Shown piece by piece: positions 27,801 through 36,579 of a DNA stretch of 64,000 nt. The DNA comes from Apostichopus japonicus. Lineage: Eukaryota > Echinodermata > Holothuroidea > Aspidochirotida > Stichopodidae. A program made the position numbers and the translations under genes. The notes beneath the pieces were generated by a model. That model searched no databases. It saw only the letters and a list, made by a program, of their open reading frames with translations, and had not been told where the DNA came from. Within the stretch, counting starts at the first letter, position 1; every line of letters starts with the position of its first letter. The stretch spans positions 26,463,054 to 26,527,053 of the forward strand of contig NC_092562.1 in the NCBI RefSeq assembly GCF_037975245.1. Reading direction: 5' to 3'.

Positions 27801-30768
27801 GCTCATTTTCATTAACTATATAGCTTCATTCATTCAGCTACTACAAAACTGCCTGTCTGGCACCATAGTCTATCTGTTTTATTAAATTTATCGGCGTAAT
27901 TCTTTATAGTTGTTGGAAACAATATTTCGGGATCAAGTGTAAAAGCATACTAACATAAGAGTTTTGCACACGTTTCAAAGCTAGTAACATTGCACTGTTA
28001 ATTAATGCAAGTCTTGTCCCACTAAAATATCACTGGAATCAGTAGGTGATCAACACATCTTGCACTGACAAATTTCATTTGTTTAGCAACAAGTGATTGC
28101 ATGATTGATTTTGCGAGCTGATATTTTGCACATTAAAAATGGAAAGAAATTTTGAAAACTTTGTAGCTTTTTTGCCACCTACGTACAATAATGGAATTTT
28201 TTATGGGATCTATTTGTACTTGGACACAAGACTGGCTGTGACAAATTCCTCCAAAGTAAGATCAGCAGGGCTAATTTTTAAGGACTTTTTTCTGTAAGTT
28301 CCCTTGGACAACTAGGCCTTTTGAATGTCTGAACAGCAAATTTGGTCGGAAAAAAAACTAACATTGACCGGTATATGTTACTGTTGAATGTACACTTAGA
28401 GGGAGAGATGTGTACAGTAGGTTGGTGAACAGAACACCATTTTTGGGGTAATAGAATTCGTAATTTTAACCACATGGGCATATTTTCAATGCGATCTGAC
28501 TTTATTGTTAACTGTAACTAGATGTCCCGCGGAAAAGACCTATAGCTGATTTTGGTTGTCCGAACAGAAACTTTGGTCATCTCGGACTACCAGTTGACAT
28601 TTACCCTGACGAGTCTACACTCTAGTTTCTAAACAAGCTACTTTCATAATTTCTCAATCGGTCAAATACTTTAACATTATTTACTGAAGGTCACTTACAA
28701 TGCACAGAATAACAGTAGATGCAGCCACAGAATACTCAAATTTGAATGGACTGGAAGACAACGTCACATATTTGAATGATTCACCATAGTAGTGTAATAG
28801 TCTCTTAGTAGGACTTCCCAACCATCAGTACAGTAATCCTGTACAAGTACACTTCAAGACAGGAAATTACACTTGTTATATAAAATATAAAACGTGTAAT
28901 GATTAAACGCCATCTAGTGAAAAAGTGTAATTTGCATGCATGTAAACTGTGTATATTGCAGTTATTATCGCATTTTGGTTTCTTCTAAAAGTATGGTAGT
29001 GTAAATTAAGACGTTAGAGTTAAAGATATGGAAATACGTACAATTTACACCGGGTTACATATTGTATACTGTCCTCAGTCTTTTAGATTATTATTGGTAA
29101 CAATGGCTGTCACAAAGACTCATACGATGTTCAGAGATCTCTATAACTAACAAAACAATATGCAAAGTAACTCATTAATATTCATTAACTAAAGGGACTG
29201 CATCAAGGAAGCATGTGCAAATGTAAACTCTACACTACAGCAAATTACCTGGAAACGCAACTGAGTGTGCCCCTGTTAACAGGGTCATGTAATGGAATCC
29301 TCAAGAAATAAGAACGTTTCATATTTTTTCTATCCTCAAGTCACTTTTAAAGCTTTCTTGCTATGCAGGATTCTGTGTCTGGGACACAATCTTTTAGGGT
29401 TTTTCCTTACATCCTGCTGACACATACTATGGTTGTTTTTGGAAACCCCAATTACACACATTCACAACTAGGCCCATGTATAGCATATCAAACACTTCTT
29501 TATGTCTTTCTCTCTTTTTAAAACCACAACTTCTATAAAAAACAAAATTTCTTCCAATCCTTTGTACACATGATTGAATTTGTTTAAAACCAAATCAATC
29601 ATAACAATCAATGCAAAGTACAGTAATAACAACACTCCCATAACAAAGATTTTTGTGCTGAGAATAGTCAAGGATGCTTTTCCTGTGATTTGATTGGCTA
29701 ATAATCCTTTACCATTGTCTGCAAACATTCTTGCACCTATAGTACTCAATGAATACACAGTTTGTTGTTTAAATGCAACTACTGGATATGTTACTCAGTC
29801 CCGTGTAGAGATAGTGAAGTTTGTACTTAGGCTATCATATGTGTGCATTTAAACAATGAGAAACCTCTTTTTTTGCTGGTCTTGAACTGCTTTGGTCTGT
29901 CGCGAACCCTTCTGGTCTCTAATATATTTCTAGGTCTCGATCGGGGACCAGTTCATATGTAGCTTTAACAAGCACATGATTAAAAATCAGGTCATTTGTT
30001 TTTATTCAGACCCAATTGAACTTTCAAATCTAGTAAAACCACAAACTCAAAAACATTAATTATAGCCTACATGGTTTTCACCTAAAGCGTTTCCTCTTTT
30101 GGGTTTGCATTGCAAGGTGGCATTCTATAAAATTGAGAAGTGTTAATAGGCTACATTAATTGACCCTGTACCAAACATTACAAATTACTGTCATATATGT
30201 ATGTCAATAACGGCGCACTTTGCAGCTTGCAACTTGACATTCACCATGGATACATCCATGTTCTGTCATAGGTTTCGATTATTTTAATTTTCTACCTGGT
30301 GTAACAGTATCAACATCACACTGTTGAGAGTGCTCCGCTGAACATATTAAAGCATATTATTTAGCTGGAAGATTTCACATGCCAAAGAAGCTGTTCCCAA
30401 CAAAAACATTTTCTCTGCCATACTGCCTATAGCTTAAATGGCTATAGGCCCTATGGCTGCAGGGATGGAAGGGGAAATGAACCTATTCCTACTGACACAG
30501 GTATATGCTATATGATTACAATAGGCTAATGAAGTAATTCAGTTGAGGGCTAAGTTACCATTAGTCTACCTGCCCTGAGTTAGTACCCGCTAACTTTCCC
30601 TTAGGCCTAAGCTATGCTGTTTTTCACATAGGCCTACTCTCTATTTCTGAATCTGAAGTAGCACTTACCTTTTCGTCCACATGTACCAGTTTGAGCTCTA
30701 GAATACTGTAGCAATACTAAAATGAAACAGATAAGAGTTCGGAGACCAACAAGTGTCCAGCACAACAT
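742..30768 (-). CDS. Gene A: Tie-like ectodomain receptor (14 exons, 3' end off window)
   Basis: Gene model for a type I membrane receptor. Joined exons give 843 codons in frame: signal peptide (residues 1-25), Ig-like (34-143), Ig-like (144-230), five EGF-like modules (231-472), Ig-like (473-572), FN3 (573-677), FN3 (678-785), transmembrane segment (about 790-814) and a basic juxtamembrane stretch (816-843). Every junction has GT/AG and matching phase. Ig-Ig-EGF-Ig-FN3-TM is the order of the Tie/TEK receptors. Local motifs agree: RLIVR just before EGF1, and FCLIDPFGC in EGF2, close to vertebrate Tie2. Tie has three EGF modules and three FN3 domains; here there are five and two. The cytoplasmic exons lie beyond the left edge. 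Its paralogue B joins a closely similar juxtamembrane exon to tandem PTP domains, so a PTP tail is likelier here than a kinase, but this is inference. Confidence 0.85.
1611..1701 (-). CDS. Gene A exon 13: transmembrane segment
   Basis: A 91-nt exon (phase 1 in, phase 2 out). It begins DSDNSFAVFIIIPAVFAIVL and continues with Leu, Ile and Val to LIY-Arg, giving about 25 uncharged residues closed by a basic residue, a single-pass helix. Acceptor TTTTTCAG, donor GTAAGC. The gene B equivalent is 56248-56338. Confidence 0.9.
2155..2529 (-). pseudogene. DIRS-like tyrosine recombinase N-terminal remnant (gene A intron)
   Basis: A 124-residue open stretch: MEKYFSWAGTNSHHPLEASL, IEIANLFIQPSDEGKQVRTI, LAQVLKGMFNCRPP. 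This matches the core-binding part of the tyrosine recombinases of DIRS elements (repeated cycles of selecting and joining site DNA in place of an integrase). The catalytic R...HxxR...Y region is missing. It is mostly absent from the gene B copy. Confidence 0.55.
2537..3487 (-). pseudogene. DIRS-like RNase H/connection region remnant (gene A intron)
   Basis: Fragments in different frames read VQTDNTASALYQPPRG and MDLFATADNKKGLLFCSRQF. In DIRS-like elements these positions read approximately DNTTAVAYINHQGG and IDLFAT..N...P.FCSR. Interrupted by frameshifts, so a pseudogene. Confidence 0.55.
3515..4033 (-). pseudogene. DIRS-like reverse transcriptase remnant (gene A intron)
   Basis: Open stretch with DLWRPILNLRPCEETVYETK near its start, the RT segment in which the connecting strand follows the primer-grip region. 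Later parts are frame-shifted (IWPIHDTKSLHQGKQIHTGI is a shifted version of the palm). Degenerate. The better-preserved equivalent is at 57953-58183. Confidence 0.55.
4516..4771 (-). CDS. Gene A exon 12: FN3 domain 2, second part
   Basis: A 256-nt exon (phase 0 in, phase 1 out): VDDNDVTCSTGITGYTIYYK, then IIEGLEPGENYTFMVSLTTD and SPLSEASMAVTYP. LEPGENYTF and GYTIYYKV are typical FN3 C' and F strands. The end is four codons longer than in gene B. Acceptor CAACAG, donor GTTAGT. Confidence 0.9.
4772..5240. other. Intron within FN3-2 of gene A
   Basis: AT-rich; a purine-rich stretch (GAAG/GGGAA repeats) lies at 4910-5035. Aligns with 59436-60160 of gene B except for the retroelement present there. 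No coding signal. Confidence 0.5.
5241..5308 (-). CDS. Gene A exon 11: FN3 domain 2, first part
   Basis: A 68-nt exon (phase 1 in, phase 0 out) coding for ELITPTAVMATVTDLNQLNV and TWQ, the A-B strands of an FN3 domain. Too short to be found as a single open frame. It is supported by the in-frame joins on both sides and by conservation in gene B (60161-60231). Acceptor TTTACAG, donor GTATGC. Confidence 0.85.
5451..6045. mobile_element. Non-autonomous hAT-type element in gene A intron
   Basis: A 595-bp element with terminal inverted repeats: left CAAGGGCAGCGGAA, right (reverse complement) CAAGGGCGGCGGAA, 13 of 14 identical. It is flanked by an exact 8-bp target-site duplication ACTTAAAC (5443-5450 and 6046-6053). 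An 8-bp duplication is the hAT hallmark. No transposase is encoded. Gene B has no insertion at the matching site, so it jumped after the duplication. Inside it, 5637-5690 carries the GCCAACCGATGGTGGCGCTC hairpin core shared with other elements of this window. Confidence 0.85.
6389..6703 (-). CDS. Gene A exon 10: fibronectin type III domain 1
   Basis: A 315-nt phase 1-1 exon with FN3 landmarks: the W of ITIIWTAWDE, GYVVYYRKDA, the tyrosine of EEDTIYAFSVSTVREG, and GPPMTVKTLCEG at the end. Identical in length to the gene B exon at 60685-60999, but most nucleotide differences change amino acids. Confidence 0.92.
6704..8452. other. Intron between Ig3 and FN3-1 of gene A
   Basis: No exon or mobile element recognised. 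It aligns over its length with 61000-63257 of gene B, with the difference that the B copy carries an extra retroelement at about 61700-62110. Confidence 0.5.
8453..8752 (-). CDS. Gene A exon 9: Ig-like domain 3
   Basis: A 300-nt phase 1-1 exon. It contains WSVTCWVEEL and, towards the end, AGNTYYCVIP, the Cys-Trp and YYC features of an Ig domain. It is placed between the EGF block and the FN3 domains, as in Tie. Gene B has the same exon (63258-63548), three codons shorter after YYCVI. Confidence 0.9.
8753..10567. other. Introns around EGF module 5 of gene A
   Basis: Apart from exon 8 (9484-9627) I see no coding signal or clear repeat. AT-rich, ordinary intronic sequence. Homology to gene B continues at least to about 8870. 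Confidence 0.4.
9484..9627 (-). CDS. Gene A exon 8: EGF-like module 5
   Basis: A 144-nt phase 1-1 exon: CQAGFFGDNCREECRCDSDA, CDRVTGECVGCC, ending SRCQEG. The CC pair in place of the usual CxC is uncommon. It is followed in frame by the third Ig-like exon. Acceptor CATTTCAG, donor GTAATT. Confidence 0.88.
10568..10723 (-). CDS. Gene A exon 7: EGF-like module 4
   Basis: A 156-nt phase 1-1 exon: CPDGYYGNQCTEKCLCLGG, ASCDKNSGQC, then a Pro/Gly-rich end with a single further Cys pair (NNCAPGS and GQSC). It has no counterpart in the three-EGF Tie ectodomain, so it is an added module. Acceptor TCCATAG, donor GTAATT. Confidence 0.88.
   Translation of the reverse strand, partial: FLMFVQMVTMVTNVQRNVCVLVVPVVIRIQDNVKITTVLQVQCWIQMASPV
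11041..12022. repeat. Tandem repeat array, period about 120-170 bp, with DR1 motifs
   Basis: About seven diverged units in the intron between EGF 3 and 4. Each carries a version of TGACCTTTGACCTCCACC, then a phrase like CACCAAATATGAGGTCTGCC and GATATCATGTTTACAAGG. The TGACCT element recurs at about 11061, 11191, 11362, 11517, 11660, 11791 and 11911. Three units have a perfect TGACCTTTGACCT (11362-11374, 11517-11529, 11791-11803), the complement of AGGTCAAAGGTCA. A single diverged unit also occurs at about 40575-40670. Confidence 0.75.
12119..12200. repeat. Short tandem repeat, 12-bp unit
   Basis: Consecutive imperfect copies of ATTCAAGTGAAC directly after the longer array. The three central copies are identical. 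Confidence 0.7.
12675..12712. repeat. (ACGG)n microsatellite
   Basis: Six to seven uninterrupted GACG units with one-base-different units at both ends. Confidence 0.85.
12713..14430. other. Intronic sequence upstream of EGF module 3, gene A
   Basis: A 128-codon plus-strand open frame (12793-13179) is present but has low-complexity composition, no recognisable domain and no splice or start context. I treat it as chance. Nothing else seen. Confidence 0.4.
14431..14565 (-). CDS. Gene A exon 6: EGF-like module 3
   Basis: A 135-nt phase 1-1 exon: CEPGKYGAGCLQDCHCQNQG, SCNRFTGEC, WSGNNC. Corresponds by order to the last EGF of vertebrate Tie. Acceptor CTTACAG (the AG precedes AGTGTG), donor GTAAGT. 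Confidence 0.9.
14566..16542. other. Introns around EGF module 2, gene A
   Basis: Only exon 5 (15593-15748) is coding. The rest is AT-rich without recognised elements. Confidence 0.4.
15593..15748 (-). CDS. Gene A exon 5: EGF-like module 2 (Tie EGF2 type)
   Basis: A 156-nt phase 1-1 exon: GCGPDKFGYSCEFEC, then CRGRLFCLIDPFGCRCNSGF. The FCLxDPFGCxC signature is unusual for an EGF and is the hallmark of the second EGF module of Tie receptors, which makes the Tie relationship specific and not just a generic EGF match. Acceptor TTTTAG, donor GTGAGT. Confidence 0.9.
16543..16677 (-). CDS. Gene A exon 4: EGF-like module 1
   Basis: A 135-nt phase 1-1 exon with CSSGRWGPPGC, then CDNCYNGGVCDDETGRCIC and APGFMGQNC. 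This laminin-type EGF pattern (WGP, NGGVC, GRCIC, PGFMG) is the pattern of the first Tie EGF module. Acceptor TTAACAG, donor GTTTGT. Confidence 0.9.
16678..21106. other. Large intron between Ig2 and EGF1, gene A
   Basis: No exon found. It holds a G-rich run (16760-16810) and a C-rich run (18540-18560). A G-rich segment at 19665-19765 and a segment at 19905-20020 end in GTTGATTACACCCCTG, which looks like one end of a hAT-type element. I could not find a partner end or target duplication. Confidence 0.4.
21107..21367 (-). CDS. Gene A exon 3: Ig-like domain 2
   Basis: A 261-nt phase 1-1 exon. It has the Ig-type end DDNGLYECQIGG and closes with LNRLIVRG immediately before the first EGF. Vertebrate Tie2 ends its second Ig domain with an almost identical RLIVR before EGF1, and there too the domain lacks the canonical Cys pair. 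Acceptor TTTACAG and donor GTAAGA are good. Confidence 0.85.
22740..23816. mobile_element. Outer hAT-type non-autonomous element (hosts a nested one)
   Basis: Flanked by an exact 8-bp duplication TTTTCATG (22732-22739 and 23817-23824). Ends are CAGTGGCGGCAGAAC on the left and, read inward from the right, CAGGCGCGGCGGAAC. It encodes no transposase. Its right part carries the shared core CGCTCCGCGCCAACCGATGG with the GCGCCA/TGGCGC hairpin (about 23725-23765). With the inner element and its duplication removed it is about 665 bp. Confidence 0.85.
23095..23498. mobile_element. Inner hAT-type MITE nested in 22740-23816
   Basis: A 404-bp element with perfect 11-bp inverted ends AGTGGCGGAGC (23096-23106) and GCTCCGCCACT (23487-23497). 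It is flanked by an exact 8-bp duplication CCCTTACT (23087-23094 and 23499-23506). The first base of the left end is T where CAGTGG is expected. It contains the same hairpin core at about 23391-23440. Confidence 0.9.
23825..26767. other. Intron between Ig1 and Ig2, gene A, distal part
   Basis: No exon seen. The stretch 25285-25345 (GCTAAGGTGTCGGACTCATG) has a faint resemblance to a tRNA-derived SINE head, but a B box is not visible, so I do not call it. Confidence 0.35.
26768..27097 (-). CDS. Gene A exon 2: Ig-like domain 1
   Basis: A 330-nt phase 1-1 exon encoding 110 residues that start DKVQLTVMSFKSKDAG. The two Cys (HFECYLG and AFNCTAM) are spaced as in an Ig disulfide. It is preceded by TTTTTTTCAG and followed by GTGAGTTT. 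Position after the signal peptide and before a second Ig-like exon corresponds to the N-terminal Ig region of Tie receptors. The fold assignment is moderate because the Ig core Trp is not clear. Confidence 0.8.
27098..30668. other. First intron of gene A
   Basis: A 3.6-kb intron between the signal-peptide exon and the first Ig exon. At 27279 a sequence CAGTGGCATAACCAGACC looks like a hAT-type left end followed by G-rich and C-rich tracts to about 27490. No matching right end or duplication could be found. No other coding or RNA feature recognised. Confidence 0.4.
30669..30768 (-). CDS. Gene A exon 1: start codon and signal peptide
   Basis: The exon reads MLCWTLVGLRTLICFILVLL and then QYSRAQTGTCGRK. 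This is a classical signal peptide: a basic residue, a hydrophobic core and a plausible cleavage after SRA. The ATG is at 30768 and the donor GTAAGT follows directly (30668-30663). It ends in phase 1, matching the next exon. No other ATG lies between it and an upstream splice site that I can identify, so I take it as the initiator. Untranslated upstream exons cannot be excluded. Confidence 0.85.
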
Positions 30769-32275
30769 TTTGGTAGACTGCTGGCCTTGTAATGTAAAAT
30801 GGCCTTATCTTTGTTTACACTTACACTAGTTACAGGTACATGTAAGGCTTAGCCTTGAATAGCTACTGGAATTTCAGAACATGGTAGCCAGCTACACGTC
30901 ATAAGTTAGCCTAGGCCCTAGGTCTAGGCTACTGCACACAACTTCAATGTTCCAGTATAATCTCTTTACTAATTATCCTTCAGTAATTCAGTTCTTTCAA
31001 ATTGTGTTTGACTGTTCACTGCTACCACTTCGTTTGTAACTGTTTATCTATGACAAGAATATGCCCATTACGGAAGTAGTTTAGGTAAACGTAATGTACC
31101 ACATCACAGTGTATATTACTCAACGCAGTTAGTGCAATAAACAACTGGGTGCTACAATTTGCTAATTGCATCAAAGGTCGCAGTCGCTATAACGGAGAAG
31201 TGGCTTCAAGCAGATGTTATACGAGTTATAACAGCCAAGAGCCACATAACACTCCATGTCGTATTCCGTGCGTCGACTCTCGTTAGAATTAAATACGAAT
31301 TTAGTACATTTCTACTATACTTGTATATGTAGTAAAAATCATGACGAGAAAATAACAGGCCTGCTGCCAGAAATTAAATGTTGTAGTGACAATTTCTCAT
31401 CCCTGCATGTAATGGTACTGACCGGGTAGCGATCTCCTTTTCCCAAACAGGCTTGCTGTTATGTGAAAAAAGTCGTTAACGATTGGTCGGAAAAGTGACG
31501 TCATCCCCATGGAAACCATTGAAAATTTTGGTTTACCACTTCGAAGTAACCAAAATCCATTCGTTGCAACGAAGATATTCCATTCCAAAATGTACGGTGT
31601 TTATTCAATATTTCCCTCTATATATGATTTAGATGGAGATACATATGATTCAACAGATTATGTAAATTGATTATCCGCATACCATTTTCCAAATTTTAGA
31701 CAGGATACTTCAGACTAACTAGAGTCCTAATCTTGTCGCGAAATCCACTCACGTATTGTATCGACTCGAACTATTGCTGCTGATGTCTGTTTTCATTCAA
31801 GACTCGTGAACTCAAGTTGATTATAGTGTACCCATTCCATGAAACGAATTCCGATTTCAATAGAAGGGCTCACGAATCTTGGATAATGTAAACACAAACA
31901 CAACGGCATGTAGCGTAATTATTATAAGAAAGCTTAACATGCTTTCCAAGCATTAAAAGTAAGATGAGGCCGTTTGGAAGATAACCCGGGAACTAGAATT
32001 AACTAAGTGTCACAGGTCAATCTGCAACAAATATTATTCTGTTCAGCATAAGCAACGTGCATGTTTCAGTGACGTCAATAACCTCATTCATGCTTCGACA
32101 ATTTAAGACCCGTGACCCTTCTGATTCAGTGTATGTCTTCCAACTACCAAGCGTGTGAATTATCTCTTCTTGTTACGTTGGTAGCAACTCAGTTGACACA
32201 CTTAATGAAGAATTAATTAATTCAATAAATGGCATCATTTATTATTGACCAACCAACTGGTTAGTGATATTTTAC
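30769..32275. other. 5' flank of gene A
   Basis: Promoter and 5'-UTR of gene A should lie here (transcription towards lower coordinates). I see no convincing TATA box at a clear distance, no CpG-rich block and no further open frame. The transcription start cannot be placed. Confidence 0.35.
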
Positions 32276-32397
<122 letters not shown>

Positions 32398-32485
32398 TTT
32401 TTTTTTTTTTTCTCCTGTTTATTTCTTCGATAGTATATATACAAAAACATACAATGTCAAATGTAATTTTGTTGTTATGCAATAA

Positions 32486-34471
32486 TTAATCGAGAATGAA
32501 GCTGTTTTTTAAGTCATCATATAAATAGCGTTTCTTACAGTACTGTTGAACTTTTACAGCAAACTTAAACTTATAAAAGAATGCTTCCGTGTCTAGTTGT
32601 ACATTCCTTCTTGAGCAATCAGAAATATAAATCTTCATATGTAAAATTAGAAAATTATATGGACTGTATTCCTGATATAGAAAACCAAAGAAAATATCTT
32701 CTTTCGAAAAGAAAAACTGCTTGTTCAATAGTCGTCTCTCAATATCTAAAATAAAATAGGAGACCAGGCTACAATCCCAAAAGAGGTGTTCAATAGTCTC
32801 CTCATGTAGTTTACAAAAAGAACAATTTGGCGAGTCTACCATATTCATTTTAAAAAGCAATTTCTTAGTAGGGATAATTCTATGCAAAAATTTGAACTGA
32901 AAATATTGCAAACGTGCTTCAGTAATACTCTTGTATGGCATCCTAAACAACATCGCCCACTGCTCAGATTCAAAAGAATAAACAGTGTTCCACTTATTAA
33001 GTGAGGTGGGCAAAGAGGTTACCCCTTTTAGAAAAACCGGATAAAGTATGTGGGAAACGGAATAATTACCCATAATTTTCTCAAGTAAGAGTTCACTGAC
33101 AGTAGGGTTATTATCGGTATCCTGTAAGCCGATTTTCCAATGACGAGGAATCGCTTTAATTAAACCCCAGTAGTGAATAAACGAAAAATTACCAATATTG
33201 TAGGTCCTAACAAAAGTAAGGAAATCAAGAGGTCTATTATTAACATCAAAAAAGTCGGCAATTTTCATAATCCCCTTTTTGAACAGAATATCATAAAAAA
33301 TGGTCTTACTGTTAATTTTTACACTGGAATTATTCCAGATATACTCATTTCCAAAATTATTATTAGGTGGGGCATAAGATACTTCACACCAAGCATCCAA
33401 AACTTGGCGGAGAAAAATATTCTTAATAAAACTAATATCCGTTTTTGAACAATTACACTGGAAGAAGAATTTATTTCCATATGGCTTCAAAACCGTAGTG
33501 AAAAATATTTTCCAAGGGCTCTCATTAACAGAAAAATAACGGCGAACCCAAGTACACTTTAAGGATTTCATAAAACTATCAATGTGTGTAACCCTTAGTC
33601 CTCCTTCATCAATATTATTAATCATAGTACTCCTCTTAACCTTGTCAGGGCGCCCACACCAAATGAAATCGAAGATTATTCTTTCCACATCCTTAACAAA
33701 ACTGGAGGGAGGGTTAGGTAAGACAAGGAATAGAAACACAAGTTGCGAAAGGGCAAGAGACTTAACTATGGTATTCCGGCCAATTGGGGTCATATCCCTG
33801 ACAGACCACGAGCGTAGGCATGATTTTAGTCGGGATAACTTTGGAGTATAGTTAAGCTCAAACAAATCATTTCTATTGTTTGTAAAGAAAATGCCCAAAT
33901 AGCTAACTGGTCCACTGCTAACGGCAATACCACTGAATGAAGTAAAAGGCCAATCACGAGCAAAAGAGCCAAGAGGAAAAAGAACAGACTTATTATAATT
34001 GATAACCAACCCAGAGGCTTCCTTCAAGTCACTTAAAATTTGCAAAGTTTTCTGCAATGAACCTCTAGAGCTATCTAAAACGAAAACAGTATCATCAGCA
34101 TACTGTAAAAGTTTGTAATTATAGTTTCCTACACAAAGGCCCCCTATTTCCTTATTATACAAAACACTAAGTGATAAGAGTTCTGCACATAAAATAAACA
34201 AATAAGGACTCAAGGGGCAACCCTGCCTAACTCCTCTCCCAATACGGAAGTAACCTGTTGAGTAGCCGTTATTGATTACGCAAGCCATACTATTATTGTA
34301 AAGTACAGAAACCCATTTCCTAAAATCTTCACCAAAATTAAAGTAAGCAAGGGTTTTCTGAATAAAACTCCATTCAATCTTGTCGAATGCCTTCTCAAAA
34401 TCAACAAAAAGCAAAAACCCCGAAATTTTACTGTCAGTTGTATAATCAAAATGAAATAAAACTGTTAGCAA
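32486..34471 (-). pseudogene. LINE ORF2, C-terminal half: RT palm/thumb and zinc-knuckle end
   Basis: Reading on from the insert, the native sequence resumes with SGFLLFVDFEKAFDKIEW (RT motif A), GVRQGCPLSPYLF (motif B) and LLQYADDTVFV (motif C, catalytic Asp pair), then the thumb. The C-terminal CSFCKLHEETIEHLFWDC is the CCHC-type zinc-knuckle end found in L1-group elements. The distance between the starts of the two halves is a multiple of three, so no frameshift is present. Confidence 0.9.
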
Positions 34472-34501
34472 ACTGCTTATCCACTAGAGAGCCTGTGTAA
34501 T
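34450..34501 (-). mobile_element. 52-bp micro-insertion in LINE ORF2
   Basis: Flanked by an exact 14-bp duplication AGTTGTATAATCAA (34436-34449 and 34502-34515). 47 bases of the insert match the reverse complement of 60089-60135 with one mismatch. It therefore looks like the extreme 3' end of that short retroelement, inserted by target-primed reverse transcription with almost complete 5' truncation. Insert plus duplication is 66 bp, so the frame is kept and the only damage is the TAG. Confidence 0.85.
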
Positions 34502-36235
34502 AGTTGTATAATCAATTAAATCCAAAATACATCTTATATTCTCGCCAATGAAACGACCCTTAATGAAACCAGTTTGTGTAGACCCTACAAGAGAAGAAAT
34601 ACAAGATTTAAGTCGAGTTGCCAAAACTTTAGCACCGATCTTATAGTCAGTATTGAGTAAAGTAATTGGACGGTAGTTTTCAAGTTTGTTGGAGTCTTTA
34701 CCCGGCTTGAGAATTAATGAAATAACCCCACGGGATTGTTCAGACGAAAGTAAGCCTGTACGAAAAGCATAATTCAAACTTGAAACCACTTGAGGGCCTA
34801 TTAAGTGCCAGAACGTTTTATAAAAATTAGTGGATAATCCATCAGAGCCAGGACTTTTATCATTTGGCATAGAACTTAATGCCATCGAACATTCTTCTAA
34901 TGTAAGCTCCCCTTCACATACGCTGAGATCAAAATCAAATACACTAGAGTCAGGAAGGTTACTAAAAAAGGCATCAGCCGATCCTGATTGTGAGCTATAT
35001 AAGTTTGAATAAAAATCCAAAATTTCATCCGAAATACCTTTTTGGTCACCAATTTCTCTGCCTATATCATTCTTCAGAGTGGAAATCGTATTATGAATCT
35101 TATTTCTCTTTTCAAGGCTTAAGAAATACTTGCTATTTTTCTCCCCATCCTCAACCCATCTTGCTCTCGATCTGATTATAGTGCCACGCAATTTAAAATC
35201 GTAATAGCTAAGGAGCTCAGTTTGTGCTTCCTTTAATTGGGAACTGACAAAAGCTGACGGGTTTACAAACAGTTTATGCTCCAAACTTGAAATAATCTTG
35301 AGTAAATCATTTTCTCGACGACGCCTATTCTTGGCCTTTTCCTTGGAATAAACCATCGAGTATCGTCGAAGTTTGTATTTAAGAAAATCCCAAGTTACAC
35401 CAGTAGCATCATAATTAACAGATCTAAGAATATCCTCGATATGGGTTACAAAAGCTGAATCGTCTAAAAGCGAATTGTTAATTTTCCAAAATCCAGGACC
35501 CCTAACCATCATAACAGGGGTTATGACTAAAATACAAAAAGAATGGTCGGATTGAATACCCGGGGAAAAGTGGATAGACTGGACGGAATTTCTCAGGTGA
35601 TTGGAAATCAGAAAAAAATCTAACCTGCAGTGGATGCCCGGAGTTACATTAGAACTCCATGTATAATGTTTACCAAAAGGATTTTTATCACGCCATATAT
35701 CGATTAAATTATAAACTGACATTAAAGATAGACACTCGTCCCGGGCTTTAAAATTGGTTTTTGCTAGACCCCCAGTCTTATCTAACTCTAACGAAAACAC
35801 GAAATTGAAATCGCCCATCATAATTAATGTTTCACCATAAAAATTACCAATCTTGTCGCAAATTTGAGTATAAAAAGAAGGGGTGTCAATGTTTGGCCCA
35901 TACACCCCGACGATAGTAAATATTATCCTATTAATTTCAACATCCAAAATAACAAACCTACCGTAGGCATGAATAAATTCCTTATGTAAAGTTACAGCAA
36001 GAGAAGGTTTTAAAAGAAGACACACTCCACAGCTATCCTTAGTCCCATGACAAAAAATAACATTACCTCCCCATTCGTTTCTCCAATAAGTCTCATCCTG
36101 GATAGAGCTATGTGTTTCCTGGAGGAGGCAAACATCATAATTTTGACGGTGAAGAAACGCAAACAATCGTCTCCTTTTCTTAGACTGCCTTAGACCTCTC
36201 GCATTGTAGCTTACGAAACTTAAGGTGGAAGCCAT
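34484..36235 (-). pseudogene. LINE ORF2, N-terminal half: APE endonuclease and RT fingers
   Basis: It starts MASTLSFVSYNARGLRQ. AP-endonuclease motifs in order: SYNARGL, LLQETHS (catalytic Glu), GVYGPN, MGDFNFV (Asp/Asn), and SDHSFCIL (catalytic Asp-His). The reverse transcriptase then begins: SPGSDGL, ISLILKPGK, YRPITLLNTDYKIGAKVLAT, TQTGFIKGRF. The frame ends in ITQAL and a TAG that come from the micro-insertion at 34450-34501. The downstream half is in the same frame. Confidence 0.9.
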
Positions 36236-36579
36236 TTAATGAATAGCAAAGACACACTACAATGGTCACAGGCAGCCAAGTGAATAAAAGGTTCAACAAC
36301 AGCGTACATTATAATAATGAAATATTTTAAGTTCACAGGAGGGTTTAAAAGAAAAGAAAACATCAATCCAAGGGAAAAGTACATACACAGCAATGTCCAC
36401 ATCGTTCCACTAGGGAACAGCTGTACTTCCCAAAAGAAAAACGGCGAACTGGCCGGCTGAGGATTCTCAACTGTGTGCTGTTATACGGCTGGCAAAATAA
36501 TAGCGTTGAATAATACAGGTACATTCTTCCTGGGAGTGAATTCCAAAAATAGTTTTGTCTCTATACTCGAACCAAACAG

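Noticed and set aside
742-30768. Reading gene A as a Tie receptor tyrosine kinase
   Set aside because: The ectodomain fits, but no kinase exon is in the window and the closest paralogue (B) continues into PTP domains after a closely similar juxtamembrane exon. Left open, with PTP preferred.
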